From CAVXFB01 sp963760935 (lineage in GTDB: Bacteria > Planctomycetota > Planctomycetia > Pirellulales > Thermoguttaceae), in assembly GCA_963760935.1 (NCBI GenBank), contig CAVXFB010000006.1, forward strand, positions 558,001 to 622,000: 64,000 nucleotides of DNA, given 5' to 3'. Below the pieces are notes generated by a model, which was not told the DNA's origin, did no database searches, and worked only from the letters and a program-made list of their open reading frames with translations. This document shows, piece after piece, positions 17,879 through 27,996 of this stretch. The position numbers and the translations under genes were made by a program. Positions within the stretch are counted from its first letter, which is position 1, and each line of letters starts with the position of its first letter.

Positions 17879-19513
17879 ATGAAGGCCACGAACGATCTGC
17901 ATTCCCAAGCCGCGGAGGAAGCGAGGCCGAATTCCGCCGAGCTATCGGTGAGTGATGCAAGGGACGGCCCTTCTGCTGAGGCGCCCCCAATAGAAGCGAA
18001 GAGTAATGTGCCTTCCGTACCGGTCGATCGGCCCGCTCATCCAGACCAACCCGGCGCCGCGGCAACCAGTTCCCCTCCCGGCATCGTGGCAAAAGTGTCC
18101 AAAACCGGGTCGCCATCCCATCTCGTACGAAAATGGTTTTTATTTGCGGGCGCCGTGGCTGGCCTGTGCGTCGGCGGATACTTCCTTGTACCGCGGATGC
18201 TGATGGCGATGAACACAGTTTCGACCGATGACGCCTATGTCAACGGCCACGTCACTTTTGTGGCTGCCCGCGTGGCGGGCCAGGTGAGCAAAGTCTTGGT
18301 GGATGACAACTATCGCGTTAAGAAGGGAGACGTCCTGGTCGAACTCGACCCGGAGCCCTACCGCGTTCAAGTTGCCATCAAGAAAGCCGCCGTGGAAGCG
18401 GCTCAAACGGATTTGGCCGCCGCCCAGGCCGAAGTGCGGGGCCAGGTGGCCCAGGGTCGGGCGAATCGTTTCAAGCTCGAACACGCCATTGAGGACGTGG
18501 ACAATCAGATCGCTAATCTGCACGCCACTGTGGCCACTCTCAACAGCCGGAAAGCGACCCTGCAACTGGCTCGGGCCAATCTTGCGAGGGGCGAAAAACT
18601 GATCGCGAGCCGAACCATAAGCCAAGAGGATTTCGACGTACTCAACGAATCGTACAAGGTGGCGGAAGCGAATGTGGAACAAGCCCTGCAGGCGGTCTAC
18701 GCTATCCGCGTCAGTCTCGGTTTGCCGGCGAAGCCCGCGTCCGGCGAGGACCTGGCGCAGGTGCCGCCCGACTTGGACCAGACCTTCTCGGCCGTCCGGC
18801 AGGCGTTGGGCGACTTGCTCCGCAGCGCGGCCGCGTTTGGTTACTTTCCGGCCTCGTGGACCGCTACGCCAAAAGAGGCCATCGCGGCCTTTTACAAACA
18901 AGATCCTGAGGGAGATCTCAATCGCATTTACGCGCACCTCATTCCCCAGGCGCCCGCGATCAAACAGGCCGAGGCCAAGCTTCGCCAGTCGCAACGCGAC
19001 CTGGACCAGGCCGAATTGAGCCTCCGCTACTGCACGATCGTCAGCGAGATTGACGGCGTGGTGACTGGCCGCAACGTCAACCCTGGCGACAACGTCCAGG
19101 TGGGGCAAAGCTTAATGGCCGTCCGGTCCGTCACGGAAATCTGGATCGACGCCAACTTCAAGGAAACCCAGTTGGCGGACCTGCGGATTGGACAGCCGGT
19201 TCGGTGCGAGGTGGACATGTACGGCAATCGCCGAGAGTTCGAGGGCCGGATCACGGGCTTCACCATGGGGACCGGCCAAACCCTGGCCTTGCTTCCGCCG
19301 GAGAACGCTACAGGCAATTTTGTCAAGATCGTACAGCGTCTGCCGGTCCGCATCGAGTTGACCAATTACGATCCCGACAAGGCCCCATTGTTTGTGGGTT
19401 TGTCGGTGGTCCCCTACGTCTACTACAAAAAACCGCCCACGGGACCGCACGCCGGGGACGTGCTGCAACCGTTTGCGTCCCTGCCGTCAGGTCCTGTGGA
19501 ACCTAAACCGTAA
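17879..19513 (+). CDS. HlyD/EmrA-type membrane fusion protein
   Basis: This 544-residue periplasmic adaptor protein starts at the ATG at 17879, behind an AGAAAGGA site. After a charged, disordered N-terminus there is one membrane helix (about residues 88-108), then the biotinyl-lipoyl-like first half (STDDAYVNGHVTFVAARVAGQV, VKKGDVLVELDPEPYR). A long coiled coil with Ala- and Gln-rich heptads follows, then the second lipoyl half (GVVTGRNVNPGDNVQVGQSLMAV) and the beta-barrel. A roughly 80-residue insertion between the hairpin arms (residues 300-360) is unusual. The DHA2 transporter gene follows 18 bases later, so together they export drugs or small molecules. Confidence 0.92.
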   Translation: MKATNDLHSQAAEEARPNSAELSVSDARDGPSAEAPPIEAKSNVPSVPVDRPAHPDQPGAAATSSPPGIVAKVSKTGSPSHLVRKWFLFAGAVAGLCVGGYFLVPRMLMAMNTVSTDDAYVNGHVTFVAARVAGQVSKVLVDDNYRVKKGDVLVELDPEPYRVQVAIKKAAVEAAQTDLAAAQAEVRGQVAQGRANRFKLEHAIEDVDNQIANLHATVATLNSRKATLQLARANLARGEKLIASRTISQEDFDVLNESYKVAEANVEQALQAVYAIRVSLGLPAKPASGEDLAQVPPDLDQTFSAVRQALGDLLRSAAAFGYFPASWTATPKEAIAAFYKQDPEGDLNRIYAHLIPQAPAIKQAEAKLRQSQRDLDQAELSLRYCTIVSEIDGVVTGRNVNPGDNVQVGQSLMAVRSVTEIWIDANFKETQLADLRIGQPVRCEVDMYGNRREFEGRITGFTMGTGQTLALLPPENATGNFVKIVQRLPVRIELTNYDPDKAPLFVGLSVVPYVYYKKPPTGPHAGDVLQPFASLPSGPVEPKP

Positions 19514-19531
19514 TTCGGGAAAACGCGCGTC

Positions 19532-21142
19532 GTGAGCACCGTGGCCGTTTCCGCAAGCCCGGTCAGCCGTCCGGCGATCAACCCCTGGTTTGTCGCCGTT
19601 GCGGTGGTCATTCCGACGTTCATGGAAGTGATGGACACGACGGTGGCCAACGTCGCCCTGCGCTACATTGCCGGCGGGCTGTCGGCGGCGGTCATCGACA
19701 GCGAGTGGGTCATCACGAGCTACTTGGCCGCCAACGCCTTTGTGCTGCCGATTACCGGTTGGCTCTCCGCCCACTTCGGCCGCCGCAACTACTTTCTGGC
19801 GTCAATTGCCGTCTTCACACTCGCCTCCGGACTCTGCGGCATGGCCACCAGCCTTCCACAGCTTGTCCTATTCCGGGTGATCCAGGGCCTGGCTGGCGGC
19901 GGGCTCCAGCCATCCAGCCAGGCGGTTCTGCTGGACAGCTTCCCGCGCGAGAAACAAGGCGCGGCCCAGACCATGTTCGGCGTCGCCGCCCTGCTCGGGC
20001 CCATCGTCGGCCCGACGCTGGGCGGTTGGCTCGTCGACACCTATAGCTGGCGTTGGATATTCTACATCAACCTCCCCGTGGGCTTGTTCGCCCTTCTGGC
20101 GTGCTATGCCCTGCTGGACGACCCGGACTACCTCAAGCAACAGCGGTGGGAGTTGAAGAGGCGGCCGCTTAACTTCGACGGCATCGGGCTGGGGCTGCTC
20201 GCGTTGGTCATGGCGTCGTGGGAGGTGGTGCTCAGCAAAGGGCAGGAGTGGGACTGGCTGGGCGATCCATTCTGGCGAGTGCAGACGCTGTTGATCGTGT
20301 TCGTGCTGGGCCTAGGCGCTTTGCTCTATCGGGAAATGACATTCGCCAGTCCGGTGGTCAATTTCCGCGTGCTGCGGGAGCGCAATTTTGCGGCGTCGTG
20401 CGTTATCATCTTCTCTGCGTTCGCTGTGTTATACGCTGCGACCGTGGCCTTGCCGGCGCTGCTCCAGACATTATTCGGCTACGATGCCTTCGTGTCGGGC
20501 TTGGTGCTATCGCCGGCCGGTTTCTTCTCAATCATGATGTTGGTAATCGTCGGGGCTCTATTGGGCCGAGGGGTCGACGCACGCTGGCTGATCGCGTCAG
20601 GACTGCTCGTGATGGCGGCAGGCGCCTATTGGATGGCCGTGATGAATCTCCAGATCAGCCCGTGGCAGGTGGTCTGGCCGAGGGTAGTGTTGATCATCGG
20701 GCTGTCGCTGATCTTCGCCCCCATCAACGTGGCTGCCTTTCTCTACACGCCTCAACGCTTGCGCGGCGCGGCCGTCGGTTTGCTGGCCTTGCTCCGCAAC
20801 GAGGGTGGTAGTTTCGGCACGTCGATGGGCCAGACGATCCAGGAACGCCGGGAGCAATTCCACCTGTCCCGTCTGGCCGATAGCCTTAGCCCCTTGAACC
20901 CGCACGTTCACTCTTTCCTGGAGAAAGGTCAAGCCTTTTTCATGCAGCACACAGGCGACCCTGCCCGATCCCGGCAAATGACCGAACAAGCGCTTGCCGG
21001 CCTCCGCCAGCAACAGGCCGCGGCGCTGGCATACTTCGATGTTTTCTGGCTGTGCGCCGTTCTGGGTCTGGCACTTGTCCTTCTGGTACTGTTAATGAAA
21101 CGCTCGGTGGCGGAGAAGGGGGCCCACATCGGCGCGGAATGA
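19532..21142 (+). CDS. DHA2-family (EmrB/QacA type) MFS exporter
   Basis: This 536-residue protein with a GTG start at 19532 has the 14-helix drug:proton antiporter layout. Motif A-like sequence is WLSAHFGRRNYFLAS. The DHA2 motif in helix 1 is EVMDTTVANVAL. Motif C is in FGVAALLGPIVGPTLGGWLVD, followed by YSWRWIFYINLPVG. The C-terminal region carries RNEGGSFGTSMGQTI, usual for EmrB. It is coupled to the upstream HlyD-type adaptor gene, forming an EmrAB-like exporter pair. No TolC-like gene or regulator is adjacent. Confidence 0.94.
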   Translation: MSTVAVSASPVSRPAINPWFVAVAVVIPTFMEVMDTTVANVALRYIAGGLSAAVIDSEWVITSYLAANAFVLPITGWLSAHFGRRNYFLASIAVFTLASGLCGMATSLPQLVLFRVIQGLAGGGLQPSSQAVLLDSFPREKQGAAQTMFGVAALLGPIVGPTLGGWLVDTYSWRWIFYINLPVGLFALLACYALLDDPDYLKQQRWELKRRPLNFDGIGLGLLALVMASWEVVLSKGQEWDWLGDPFWRVQTLLIVFVLGLGALLYREMTFASPVVNFRVLRERNFAASCVIIFSAFAVLYAATVALPALLQTLFGYDAFVSGLVLSPAGFFSIMMLVIVGALLGRGVDARWLIASGLLVMAAGAYWMAVMNLQISPWQVVWPRVVLIIGLSLIFAPINVAAFLYTPQRLRGAAVGLLALLRNEGGSFGTSMGQTIQERREQFHLSRLADSLSPLNPHVHSFLEKGQAFFMQHTGDPARSRQMTEQALAGLRQQQAAALAYFDVFWLCAVLGLALVLLVLLMKRSVAEKGAHIGAE

Positions 21143-21158
21143 ACCAAGGTGATCACGC

Positions 21159-21507
21159 ATGTCGGCAGAAACAAGAGAATACGATCTGCTCGTGATCGGT
21201 GGCGGCCCCGCCGGAGTCATTGGCGCCACCGCCGCGATGGCATTCGGGAAGACGGTCGCCCTGGTCGAAGCCACCATGAACTCGGTGGGACCGGGGTAAA
21301 CCCAGACACGGTGCCGAGCAAGACGCTCTGGGAGACTGCGCCGGCGTTGTCGGGGTTCAGGGCTCGCAGACCAACGAGCCTGGATGTGTTCGTGCGACGA
21401 GAAGCAACCGTGGCCGAATTCCCGAAGCACGAGCAACAGGTCAAGGTGGACCTCAACGCGATGCGATCGCAACGACTCGACGCATTCAAGGCCGGCACCT
21501 ACGTCAG
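21159..21507 (+). pseudogene. 5' fragment of a soluble transhydrogenase-like flavoprotein gene
   Basis: The ATG at 21159 begins SAETREYDLLVIGGGPAGVIGATAAMAF, an FAD-binding GxGxxG segment. The reading then shifts by one base near 21290 and continues as NPDTVPSKTLWETAPALSGF and EFPKHEQQVKVDLNAMRSQRLDAFKAGTYV. This is the N-terminal part of a pyridine nucleotide transhydrogenase (SthA-like) protein, except that relatives have Cys or Thr near the VNPDTVPSKTL site. The gene breaks off at the group II intron, and no matching 3' exon is found beyond it. It followed the efflux genes by 16 bases and was probably part of that operon. Confidence 0.7.
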
Positions 21508-23525
21508 GTGCGGCGGTTTTGTTGGTGCGTCAGGCATGACGCGCAGCGTCATACCTGACGCTGTCAACCGGGTAGCGAAAGCGAGCCGGGAAGTGACTGG
21601 CCGGGTGAGAGTCCCGGCGGAGACCTTAATGACAGGAACTCCTAGCCGAAACGCAAGGGCGTCCGCCGTGAGGCGGAGTCCGAAGGAAGCGGCAGGCAAA
21701 CTCCTGGCCCGAAGAACATGAATCGCATACGAGGCGTCGAACCGGTGGGCGAGAGGGCCAATAGACTCGAAGCCCAACGTCATTCGGACCGGTTCGGCGT
21801 ATATGCGGCGGGTGTATGGGAGGAAAGTCACGCGCCTTACCCTGAGAGATCTGTCGTCCTGCCAATGGCTAGGCCCGTCGCAAGGCAGGCCGAAGGGACG
21901 ACAGAAGTCAGCCGAGGCCATAGTAGTCGCGGGCCGGCGGCCCGCTCGATCGAGACACTCGCCCGAAAGGGGAGAAACGGCCGGGGATCGCAAGGCCGCA
22001 TCGACGTGCCGAAGGGCCGAACAGATTAGACCGAACCGACGCAGAGCATTCGATGCCTGAACGAGATGCAGACAAGATGGCTGGAAAGCCGGATCGCAAC
22101 CGGAGGGTAGGCGGCGGAACCGCCGAGAGCACGGTCTCGCGCATCAAGCAGGCACGGCATGTAATGAGCACGTCGGCGAGAAGACCTTGATGACGATGGA
22201 GGAGGTTGTATGCCCTAAGAACATGCTGGCGGCTTACCGGCAGGTGGTTGGCAACAAGGTGCTCCGGGCGTTGACGGAATCACCGTTGACGGCTTGAAGC
22301 CCTTGCTCCAAGCCTGCTGGGAGGCCATCCGGGAAGAACTGCTCAGCGGTACGTATCGTCCCTCGCCGGTTCGGAAGGTGGAAATCCCCAAGCCGGGCGG
22401 CAAAGGCGTGCGGATGCTGGGCATTCCGACGGTTCTCGATCGACTGATTCAACAGGCCCTCAACCAAGTGTTGCAGCGATACTTCGATCCTCGATTTTCG
22501 GACCAAAGCTTCGGCTTTCGTCCGAGACGCAGCGCCCATCAAGCGATTGATCGGGCGCGGGAGTACATCGAGGCCGGGCATCGCTGGGTGGTGGACATGG
22601 ATCTGGAGAAGTTCTTCGATCGGGTCAACCATGACATCTTGATGTCGCGGATGGCTCGGCACATCGAAGACAAACGCATCCTTCGTCTGATCCGCCGCTA
22701 CTTGCAGGCGGGCATGATGGAAGATGGACTGGTGACGCAACGCACGGAAGGGACGCCGCAAGGCGGCCCGCTCTCGCCGCTTTTGAGCAACATCCTGCTC
22801 GACGAGTTGGATAGCGAGCTTCAGCGGCGTGGGCACCGATTCGTCCGATACGCCGACGATTGCAACATCTATGTGCGGTCGAAAGCGGCGGGCGAACGCG
22901 TTTTGTCGTCGGTCGAGCGATTCCTTCGGGAACGTTTGCGTTTGAAGGTCAATCGAGAGAAGAGTGCGGTGGACCGGCCCTGGAACCGCAAGTTCCTGGG
23001 CTATACGGTGACGCCGCATCGCCAACCAAAGCTGAAGGTGTCGCCTCAGTCGGTGAAACGATTGAAGGAGAAACTTCGGACGATTTTCCGGCGTGGTCGA
23101 GGGCGTAGCCTTCGTCGCGTGTTGGAGGAATTGCGTCCAGTGCTTCGCGGTTGGGTGTCGTACTACCGGAAATCGCAGATTCGGATCACGTTCGAGGAAC
23201 TGGACCAGTGGATTCGCCGGAAACTGCGGGCCATTCTTTGGCGGCAGTGGAAGCGAAACTGGACTCGCGCCCGCGAACTGATGCGACGCGGACTGGACCA
23301 CGCCCGAGCGTGGACTTCCGCGACCAACGGGCATGGCCCTTGGTGGAATGCCGGCGCAAGCCACATGAACCAAGCGGTCCCGACCCGTTATCTGCACCAG
23401 CTCGGTCTGGTGAGCCTTATTACCGAGTCACAGCGTTTTAAGCGTTTAATCTGAACCGCCGTGTACGGAACCGTACGCACGGTCGTGTGGGAGGACGGGG
23501 GCAGCAACGCCCCCTCCTACCCGAT
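21508..23525 (+). mobile_element. group II intron with RT-type protein, no endonuclease domain
   Basis: The 5' end fits the GUGYG rule (GTGCG at 21508). About 680 bases of structured, GC-rich sequence follow, including a hairpin built from CGTCAGGCATGACGC. The maturase/reverse transcriptase gene comes next. Just after its stop is a domain V-like hairpin (23457-23488, GTGTACGG pairing with CCGTACGCAC with a two-base bulge), then a domain VI-like hairpin and an end at CCTACCCGAT (23525). Total length is 2018 bases. The intron sits in the transhydrogenase remnant. The encoded protein is frameshifted, so the intron is probably not mobile on its own. Confidence 0.8.
22196..23454 (+). pseudogene. 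ltrA: group II intron reverse transcriptase/maturase, frameshifted
   Basis: Reading starts at the ATG at 22196 (or 22190) with MEEVVCPKNMLAAYRQVVGNK. It then needs one extra base at about 22258, where AAGGTG should be AAGGGTG, to continue GAPGVDGITVDGL. The rest of the protein is intact to 23454: IPKPGGKGVRMLGIPTVLDR, DMDLEKFFDRVNHD (RT Asp), EGTPQGGPLSPLLSNILLDE, the catalytic RYADDCNIYV and the maturase X domain with RGWVSYYRKS. No HNH endonuclease domain follows. About 420 residues would be expected. A start at 22294 would lack the RT-0 region and probably be inactive. Confidence 0.88.
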
Positions 23526-23837
23526 ATCCCCACAGCCGAATCGCCAAGTGGGATCGTGTCCCGCAATAGGTAGCATTGATGGGGCCTTTCAGCAGGCCGC
23601 CCCCCTCCGACAACCGTCGACGTTCCCAAATTGCTCGCCAGCACCGTTTGATGGAACCTCAGAACGAGTTCCGAAGATAGGGTGGTATTTCAGGATGTCC
23701 GAGAATAGGTATGAGTAGATGCAACGGCGTCACAAATCACGCTTCTTGGTCCACGAAGCCGTGCCCGCTGCGCGTCGTTCGTGTCGTTGGACTGCCTTGT
23801 CAAGTGTGGTAAGGCCGTTACCGAAGTGCCCCTGCTA
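23526..23837. other. 312-base spacer after the intron
   Basis: Neither strand shows a gene here. If the intron had simply interrupted the transhydrogenase gene, its 3' exon should start at 23526, but the translation YPHSRIAKWDRVPQ and the other frames show no family similarity. The downstream exon was therefore lost or replaced. Confidence 0.5.
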
Positions 23838-25340
23838 TCACTTGGCAGGCAGTGTGATCTCGGCTGTCTCACCACTCTTTTTCAGGTCGATTGCCAGCGG
23901 CTTGCTCCGCTCGATACCGGTGAATGGCGTTGACCGCCCTCCGGACCCGAATCGGCTCGGCCACCCTTGGACAACATATTTTCCTGGCGGAACGCCGTTG
24001 AAGCCGATTTGATCGTTCGCTTCAATGGGTCTCAACTCCACCCATACTCCGTCGGTCGCGAGGCGATCGGTATGCACCATGGTCACGATATGTTGGAGTT
24101 GCTCCCACGTGGGAAGTGCCGCTCCGCCTTCGGCCGGCTGGATCGCGACGAGGTATGTTTCGGGCCGCCGGGTCCCCGTGAAGTCGACAGTGACGCGGAC
24201 CTGGGCCGACTTCACGAGGCTGAGGACAATGCCTTTTGCCGGTGTCGTAACCGATTGGACGCCACCAGAAAGGCAATAACCGCTGCGGCGCACCCGAATC
24301 GTGGCATTTCCGGCGGGAACCTGATCGAAACGAAAACGGCCGTCGGCGTCGGTCTTTGTGACGTATTTGTCTGCCGGCCAATAATCCCGATCCGGGCCGA
24401 AGACGTCGCCGTTGAGCCGCACTTCGACGTCGGCCAGTGGCTGGCCGGCCTTGTCCAGCGCGCGGCCCAACACGACGCCAGGACGCGACAAGCCGCGATC
24501 GAAGAAGTGCCAGCCCACCTGGCCGTCGCTATTCGGGTTGCCGAGCCATCGGGGTAAATAACCGTCGGCCGTTAGCATGAGGCGACACCAGCCCGCGGGC
24601 ACATTCTTCAGTACCCAGTGCCCCTCGGCGTCGGCGGTGGTCTCGGCCACGGGCGTGAAGACGACCTCTCCCTCGCCCTTCGACTTCGGTGCGAGGCGGT
24701 CTACGCTTATCCGCGCATGCAAAGGCTGCCGGGTGGCAAGATCGACGACCTTGCCTTCGAACACCGTTCCGTCGGCCAGGGTGAAACCATGCGCTTCCAA
24801 TCGCTCGTCGACGACTTCGATCCCTTTGGGAACGGTCACATCGGACCAACGGACATTGCCACCCGTGTAGGCAATGATCTCAGGCGGTGGACATTTGTCG
24901 GGGTCGCGGAAAAAACTGCAAATCATCGCGTTGCCGGTCGGCCGCTCCCACGCGGTGGGCACCCAGACGTTGAAGATCCAGTCCATCTTCTGCTCGGAAG
25001 GGCTCGATCCCACGCCGTCGCGAACCACGAGCCGCCGGCTTTTGGCCTCGACGGTGGCGAAGTCGGCAAGCGCCGCGCTCAGGGCCCTAGCGTTGCCGCT
25101 ATATTCGGCGCTGTAATACCCGGGGTCTGGTCCTATCCAATAGGCGGTGCGGGCAGGGCTGTTGAAAACCACGGCCGTCCCCTTCGGCCAGCCGGGGTCG
25201 GGGATAGGACTGTTTCCCAGCCCGCCCTCCCTAATGGCAAATGCCGTTTGCACGGAATCCGCTACTATCGCCAGGACGAATAACACGGCCGCCAACCGCC
25301 GTATCGAAGAACACCTTTGTTTGTGTGCCCCCAGCAACAT
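23838..25340 (-). CDS. secreted carboxypeptidase-regulatory-like (CNA-B type) domain protein
   Basis: This 500-residue protein starts at the ATG at 25340, which has a textbook AGGAGG site. A signal peptide is visible (RLAAVLFVLAIVADSVQTAFA). The N-terminal 150 residues match no family I know. From about residue 185 there are two or three beta-sandwich repeats of the carboxypeptidase regulatory type, shown by FEGKVVDLATRQPLHARISV, TTADAEGHWVLKNVPAGWCRLMLTADGY, GRALDKAGQPLADVEVRLNG and TKTDADGRFRFDQVPAGNATIRV. Such domains are adhesive or structural. A promoter-like motif shared with the metallopeptidase gene lies upstream (25452-25479). Confidence 0.8.
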   Translation of the reverse strand: MLLGAHKQRCSSIRRLAAVLFVLAIVADSVQTAFAIREGGLGNSPIPDPGWPKGTAVVFNSPARTAYWIGPDPGYYSAEYSGNARALSAALADFATVEAKSRRLVVRDGVGSSPSEQKMDWIFNVWVPTAWERPTGNAMICSFFRDPDKCPPPEIIAYTGGNVRWSDVTVPKGIEVVDERLEAHGFTLADGTVFEGKVVDLATRQPLHARISVDRLAPKSKGEGEVVFTPVAETTADAEGHWVLKNVPAGWCRLMLTADGYLPRWLGNPNSDGQVGWHFFDRGLSRPGVVLGRALDKAGQPLADVEVRLNGDVFGPDRDYWPADKYVTKTDADGRFRFDQVPAGNATIRVRRSGYCLSGGVQSVTTPAKGIVLSLVKSAQVRVTVDFTGTRRPETYLVAIQPAEGGAALPTWEQLQHIVTMVHTDRLATDGVWVELRPIEANDQIGFNGVPPGKYVVQGWPSRFGSGGRSTPFTGIERSKPLAIDLKKSGETAEITLPAK

Positions 25341-25451
25341 GACCGGAACCTCCTGTCGATTGTGCCAGTGCCTTGAATCACACACGAGCCACAAACCCGA
25401 AAAGGTCCTTACCGCGATTCCGACAAACGCCCGAGAGCTTCACATTACCTC

Positions 25452-25479
25452 AAGCTAGCGGGTAGCTCCCGCGTGTCAA
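25452..25479 (-). promoter_or_regulatory. promoter-like motif TTGACA-N16-TAGCTT
   Basis: On the minus strand, TTGACA (25479-25474) is followed by 16 bases and TAGCTT (25457-25452), about 110 bases ahead of the secreted-protein gene. The same arrangement with matching flanks (TATC before, GAGG after, and CCGCTA at the -10 side) occurs at 33117-33090. Confidence 0.5.
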
Positions 25480-25560
25480 GATACCGTCCTTTGATGCGAG
25501 TCCGAATCAGATCTGAAAACGCAGCGTCAGGCAAGCGCTGAGTGATTGCCAGGATAAGAT

Positions 25561-25589
25561 AAAGAGAAGGGCCATCCTAAATGGAGGGC
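25561..25589 (-). terminator. Rho-independent terminator candidate of the PEP-CTERM gene
   Basis: Reading the minus strand, GCCCTCC pairs with GGATGGC around the loop ATTTA, with one mismatch. It is followed by the pyrimidine-rich, T-containing tract CCTTCTCTTT. It begins about 30 bases after the stop of the gene ending at 25621. Confidence 0.55.
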
Positions 25590-25620
25590 GTTGGGCGCTT
25601 AGTTGGACGATCTGCGTGCT

Positions 25621-26304
25621 CTACGCTGCCCCTCGTCGGCGCGAGGCATAGCCGAGCAGGCTGAGCGCAGCGATGCCGAGAAGGACGAGGACAGAAGGTT
25701 CCGGCACTTGTGTGGCATACACCTGGAAGGCCATATCGTACACATATCCTTGAGTAACAGTGTTCCAAGACCATCCGGGGTTCTTCACACATACTGTTGA
25801 GCCCTTGATCCCAGCGTCAGTGGTGGCCCAATAAAACTCACCGTTGGGTGAAGGATACTGATTAAGCATGTGCAACGCCAAGAAGTAAGATGTACTGGCT
25901 TGCACTAGAACTGGCTGCACCATATCTATGGCGTATTCATACGAGTACATCGATCCCCACCATTTGTTCTGCAATCCCACCGGTGTGCGGGAGACCACGT
26001 TCGCTGTTCCCGAAGCCATCGGCGATGAACCAGGTCGCCCGCCGATGTTTTCATAGATCCAGTAATCTATATGACCGTCGAATGGTAGGGCGTTCGTGCG
26101 TATGCTGTAACCTTCCGTAGTCCAGAACTTGACACCCGTGACAAGGCATGACGCCGAAAACTTGAAGTCATCCGCAATCTGAGAGTACGACATCTCATAA
26201 CCGTAGTTGAACGTGGTTCCGCCATTATCATAAAGATGCTCCGCCTTGGCGGCCCCACAGAAAACCAATAGAAATGCCATCAGCGCTAATTGGGGACGAT
26301 TCAC
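25621..26304 (-). CDS. PEP-CTERM sorted secreted protein
   Basis: This 227-residue protein has a signal peptide (LALMAFLLVFCGAAKA). An all-beta middle region contains ADDFKFSASCLVTGVKFWTTEGY and other strands seen in PEP-CTERM proteins of unknown function. The PEP-CTERM tail is VPEPSVLVLLGIAALSLLGYASRRRGAA: VPEP, hydrophobic helix, then an Arg cluster. Such tails are processed by an exosortase that anchors or releases the protein at the envelope, probably with exopolysaccharide. The exosortase itself is not in this window. A terminator-like hairpin follows the stop. Confidence 0.88.
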   Translation of the reverse strand: MNRPQLALMAFLLVFCGAAKAEHLYDNGGTTFNYGYEMSYSQIADDFKFSASCLVTGVKFWTTEGYSIRTNALPFDGHIDYWIYENIGGRPGSSPMASGTANVVSRTPVGLQNKWWGSMYSYEYAIDMVQPVLVQASTSYFLALHMLNQYPSPNGEFYWATTDAGIKGSTVCVKNPGWSWNTVTQGYVYDMAFQVYATQVPEPSVLVLLGIAALSLLGYASRRRGAA

Positions 26305-26493
26305 GATTGCGGTTCCTACGAGGACTAAAGGCCATCCAGCACCGCGGCTAATTGTACCTGCCCGCTCGAAGAATTGCTATCTCCCCGATAGATACGGTGC
26401 CGCCTATGATAAGAACCTTGAAACAAGCGAAGAAAGGCGGGCTTCCTTCGCTCTATGGCACTGTTCTCGCGCGGAAAAGAAGGGGGCGGAACG

Positions 26494-27996
26494 CAATCCT
26501 GTTCGGCTCGATAGTTGCTTAGGTTAAGTTGGGTGGGTGAGCGACGGCAGTGATGAACGCGGGAACGGGGCGGGGATTGGCAGACGCTTGCCGTGCTGGA
26601 CGCCGGAGAGCCGGCAGGGCGCAGCGGCGAACGCCGCGTCGGCCGAATTAATGGCAGCGCGTCTGCGTCAGGCGACGTGGGGCTGTAGTTTGGCTATGTG
26701 CGCCAGCAACTCGTCTTCTTCTGCCATGCCGGTCAAGTAGTAGCAGATCATCTCGTACGTTCGCAGCGTTGGCTTGCGGCCGGTCCACAAGCTGATCAGC
26801 ATACACGCGATGATCGCGCAGTAGGTCTGAATCTCGATGCCCTCCGGATCGTGGCTCAACAGCGACCGACAGCCGAGCGTGTGCTTGAAGAAACGGAAGA
26901 AGATTTCGATTGTCCAGCGATAGCGATAGAGCAAGGCGATGATCCAGGCCGGCAAGTCGAGCAGGTTCGTAGCAATCAGCAACTGGCCGTTGCAGGCCGG
27001 GCTGGTCGAGCCGCCCCCGGATTTAGCGCGTTTTTCGTGCGGCGTTGTCTTCACAACCACCAATCGCAACGAATGATCAGGCCGGTCGTGGGCACCCTTG
27101 TAGTCGCCCATGTTTACGATGGCATCGAGGAGGACGCCCGCTTCAATATCGTCCGCTGCCAACTCGCGATTCTCTTCGACTTCGTAGCGGCTATTGTCGC
27201 GCAGGCGGCACACATAGCTGCTTCCATGGGTGGCAATCGCGTTAAACAAGGCGAATTTCGCATAGCCGCGATCGGCAACGTAGCAACGGCCCTTATCCAA
27301 CGCCCGTCGCAACACGGCGCGCTCGTCAGACACGCCGCCCGCGTTGCCTTCCGTCAAATCAATGCGAATCGGTACGCCGCGAGCCAAATCAAACTGCGTG
27401 TGAAGTCGCCATTTCGCCTTGGCTTTCGCTGCACGCGAGTCCAGCATCGCCGCTCGCGCCAACACGGGCAGACCCTTCAAGAGCGTGCCGTCAACCAGCG
27501 TGACGACATGCCGAACCTCCTGCAATCACGGATCGCTGGCGACGGGCTGAAGTTGTTGGCCGAGTTCGATGATGATTTCTTGCAGTCGTTCGGAATCAAA
27601 AACATCGGTCGATTCGCTGAGCGACCCCAAGGAAGCTCGGAGGCAGCCGAGCTTTCGTTGTACCTTTCGCAGTTCGCTGGCTTGTTGGATCGCACGCAGC
27701 GACCGGACCACGGGATTGAACAGGAACAGGAGAACGAGCAAGCAATACTCGTCCATGTGCAGCTTGCGATTTCCGGCCTTGTCGCGTTGGCAGCCGACAT
27801 CGTGCAGCCGTTTGAGCAAGGGCTGCAATTTATCAAAGTACTTCAGGCCCGTAACGTCTTCGTCGCGGACCTTCTCGCGCTTCTTGCCAGCCATGCCGAC
27901 GATTATGTGCGCCAGCGCGGATTGCGCAATACCACTTCAGGGTGATATGCAAGCGACGCCGACGCCTCGACGCAACTATCGAGCCGAACAGGATTG
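26494..27996 (-). mobile_element. IS4-like insertion sequence with 9-base target duplication
   Basis: Perfect 25-base inverted repeats bound the element: the left end at 26494-26518 starts CAATCCTGTTCGGC, and the right end at 27972-27996 is its complement. The nonamer GGCGGAACG flanks it on both sides (26485-26493 and 27997-28005), a clear target-site duplication. The length is 1503 bases. The transposase gene on the minus strand has an in-frame stop. Confidence 0.92.
26668..27894 (-). pseudogene. IS4-family transposase with in-frame TGA
   Basis: The first 122 codons (from 27894) give the N-terminal domain with LKYFDKLQPLLKRLHDVG and VVRSLRAIQQASELRKVQRKLG. A TGA at 27528-27526 follows QPVASDP, and the same frame then continues without a break to 26668. 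The continuation carries the catalytic motifs: VTLVDGTLLKG (Asp), RCYVADRGYAKFALF (Asp) and YRYRWTIEIFFRFFKHTLG (the Y-x2-R-x3-E region). A single C to T change from CGA to TGA would explain the break. The C-terminal part could not be translated as a complete enzyme on its own. Confidence 0.85.
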
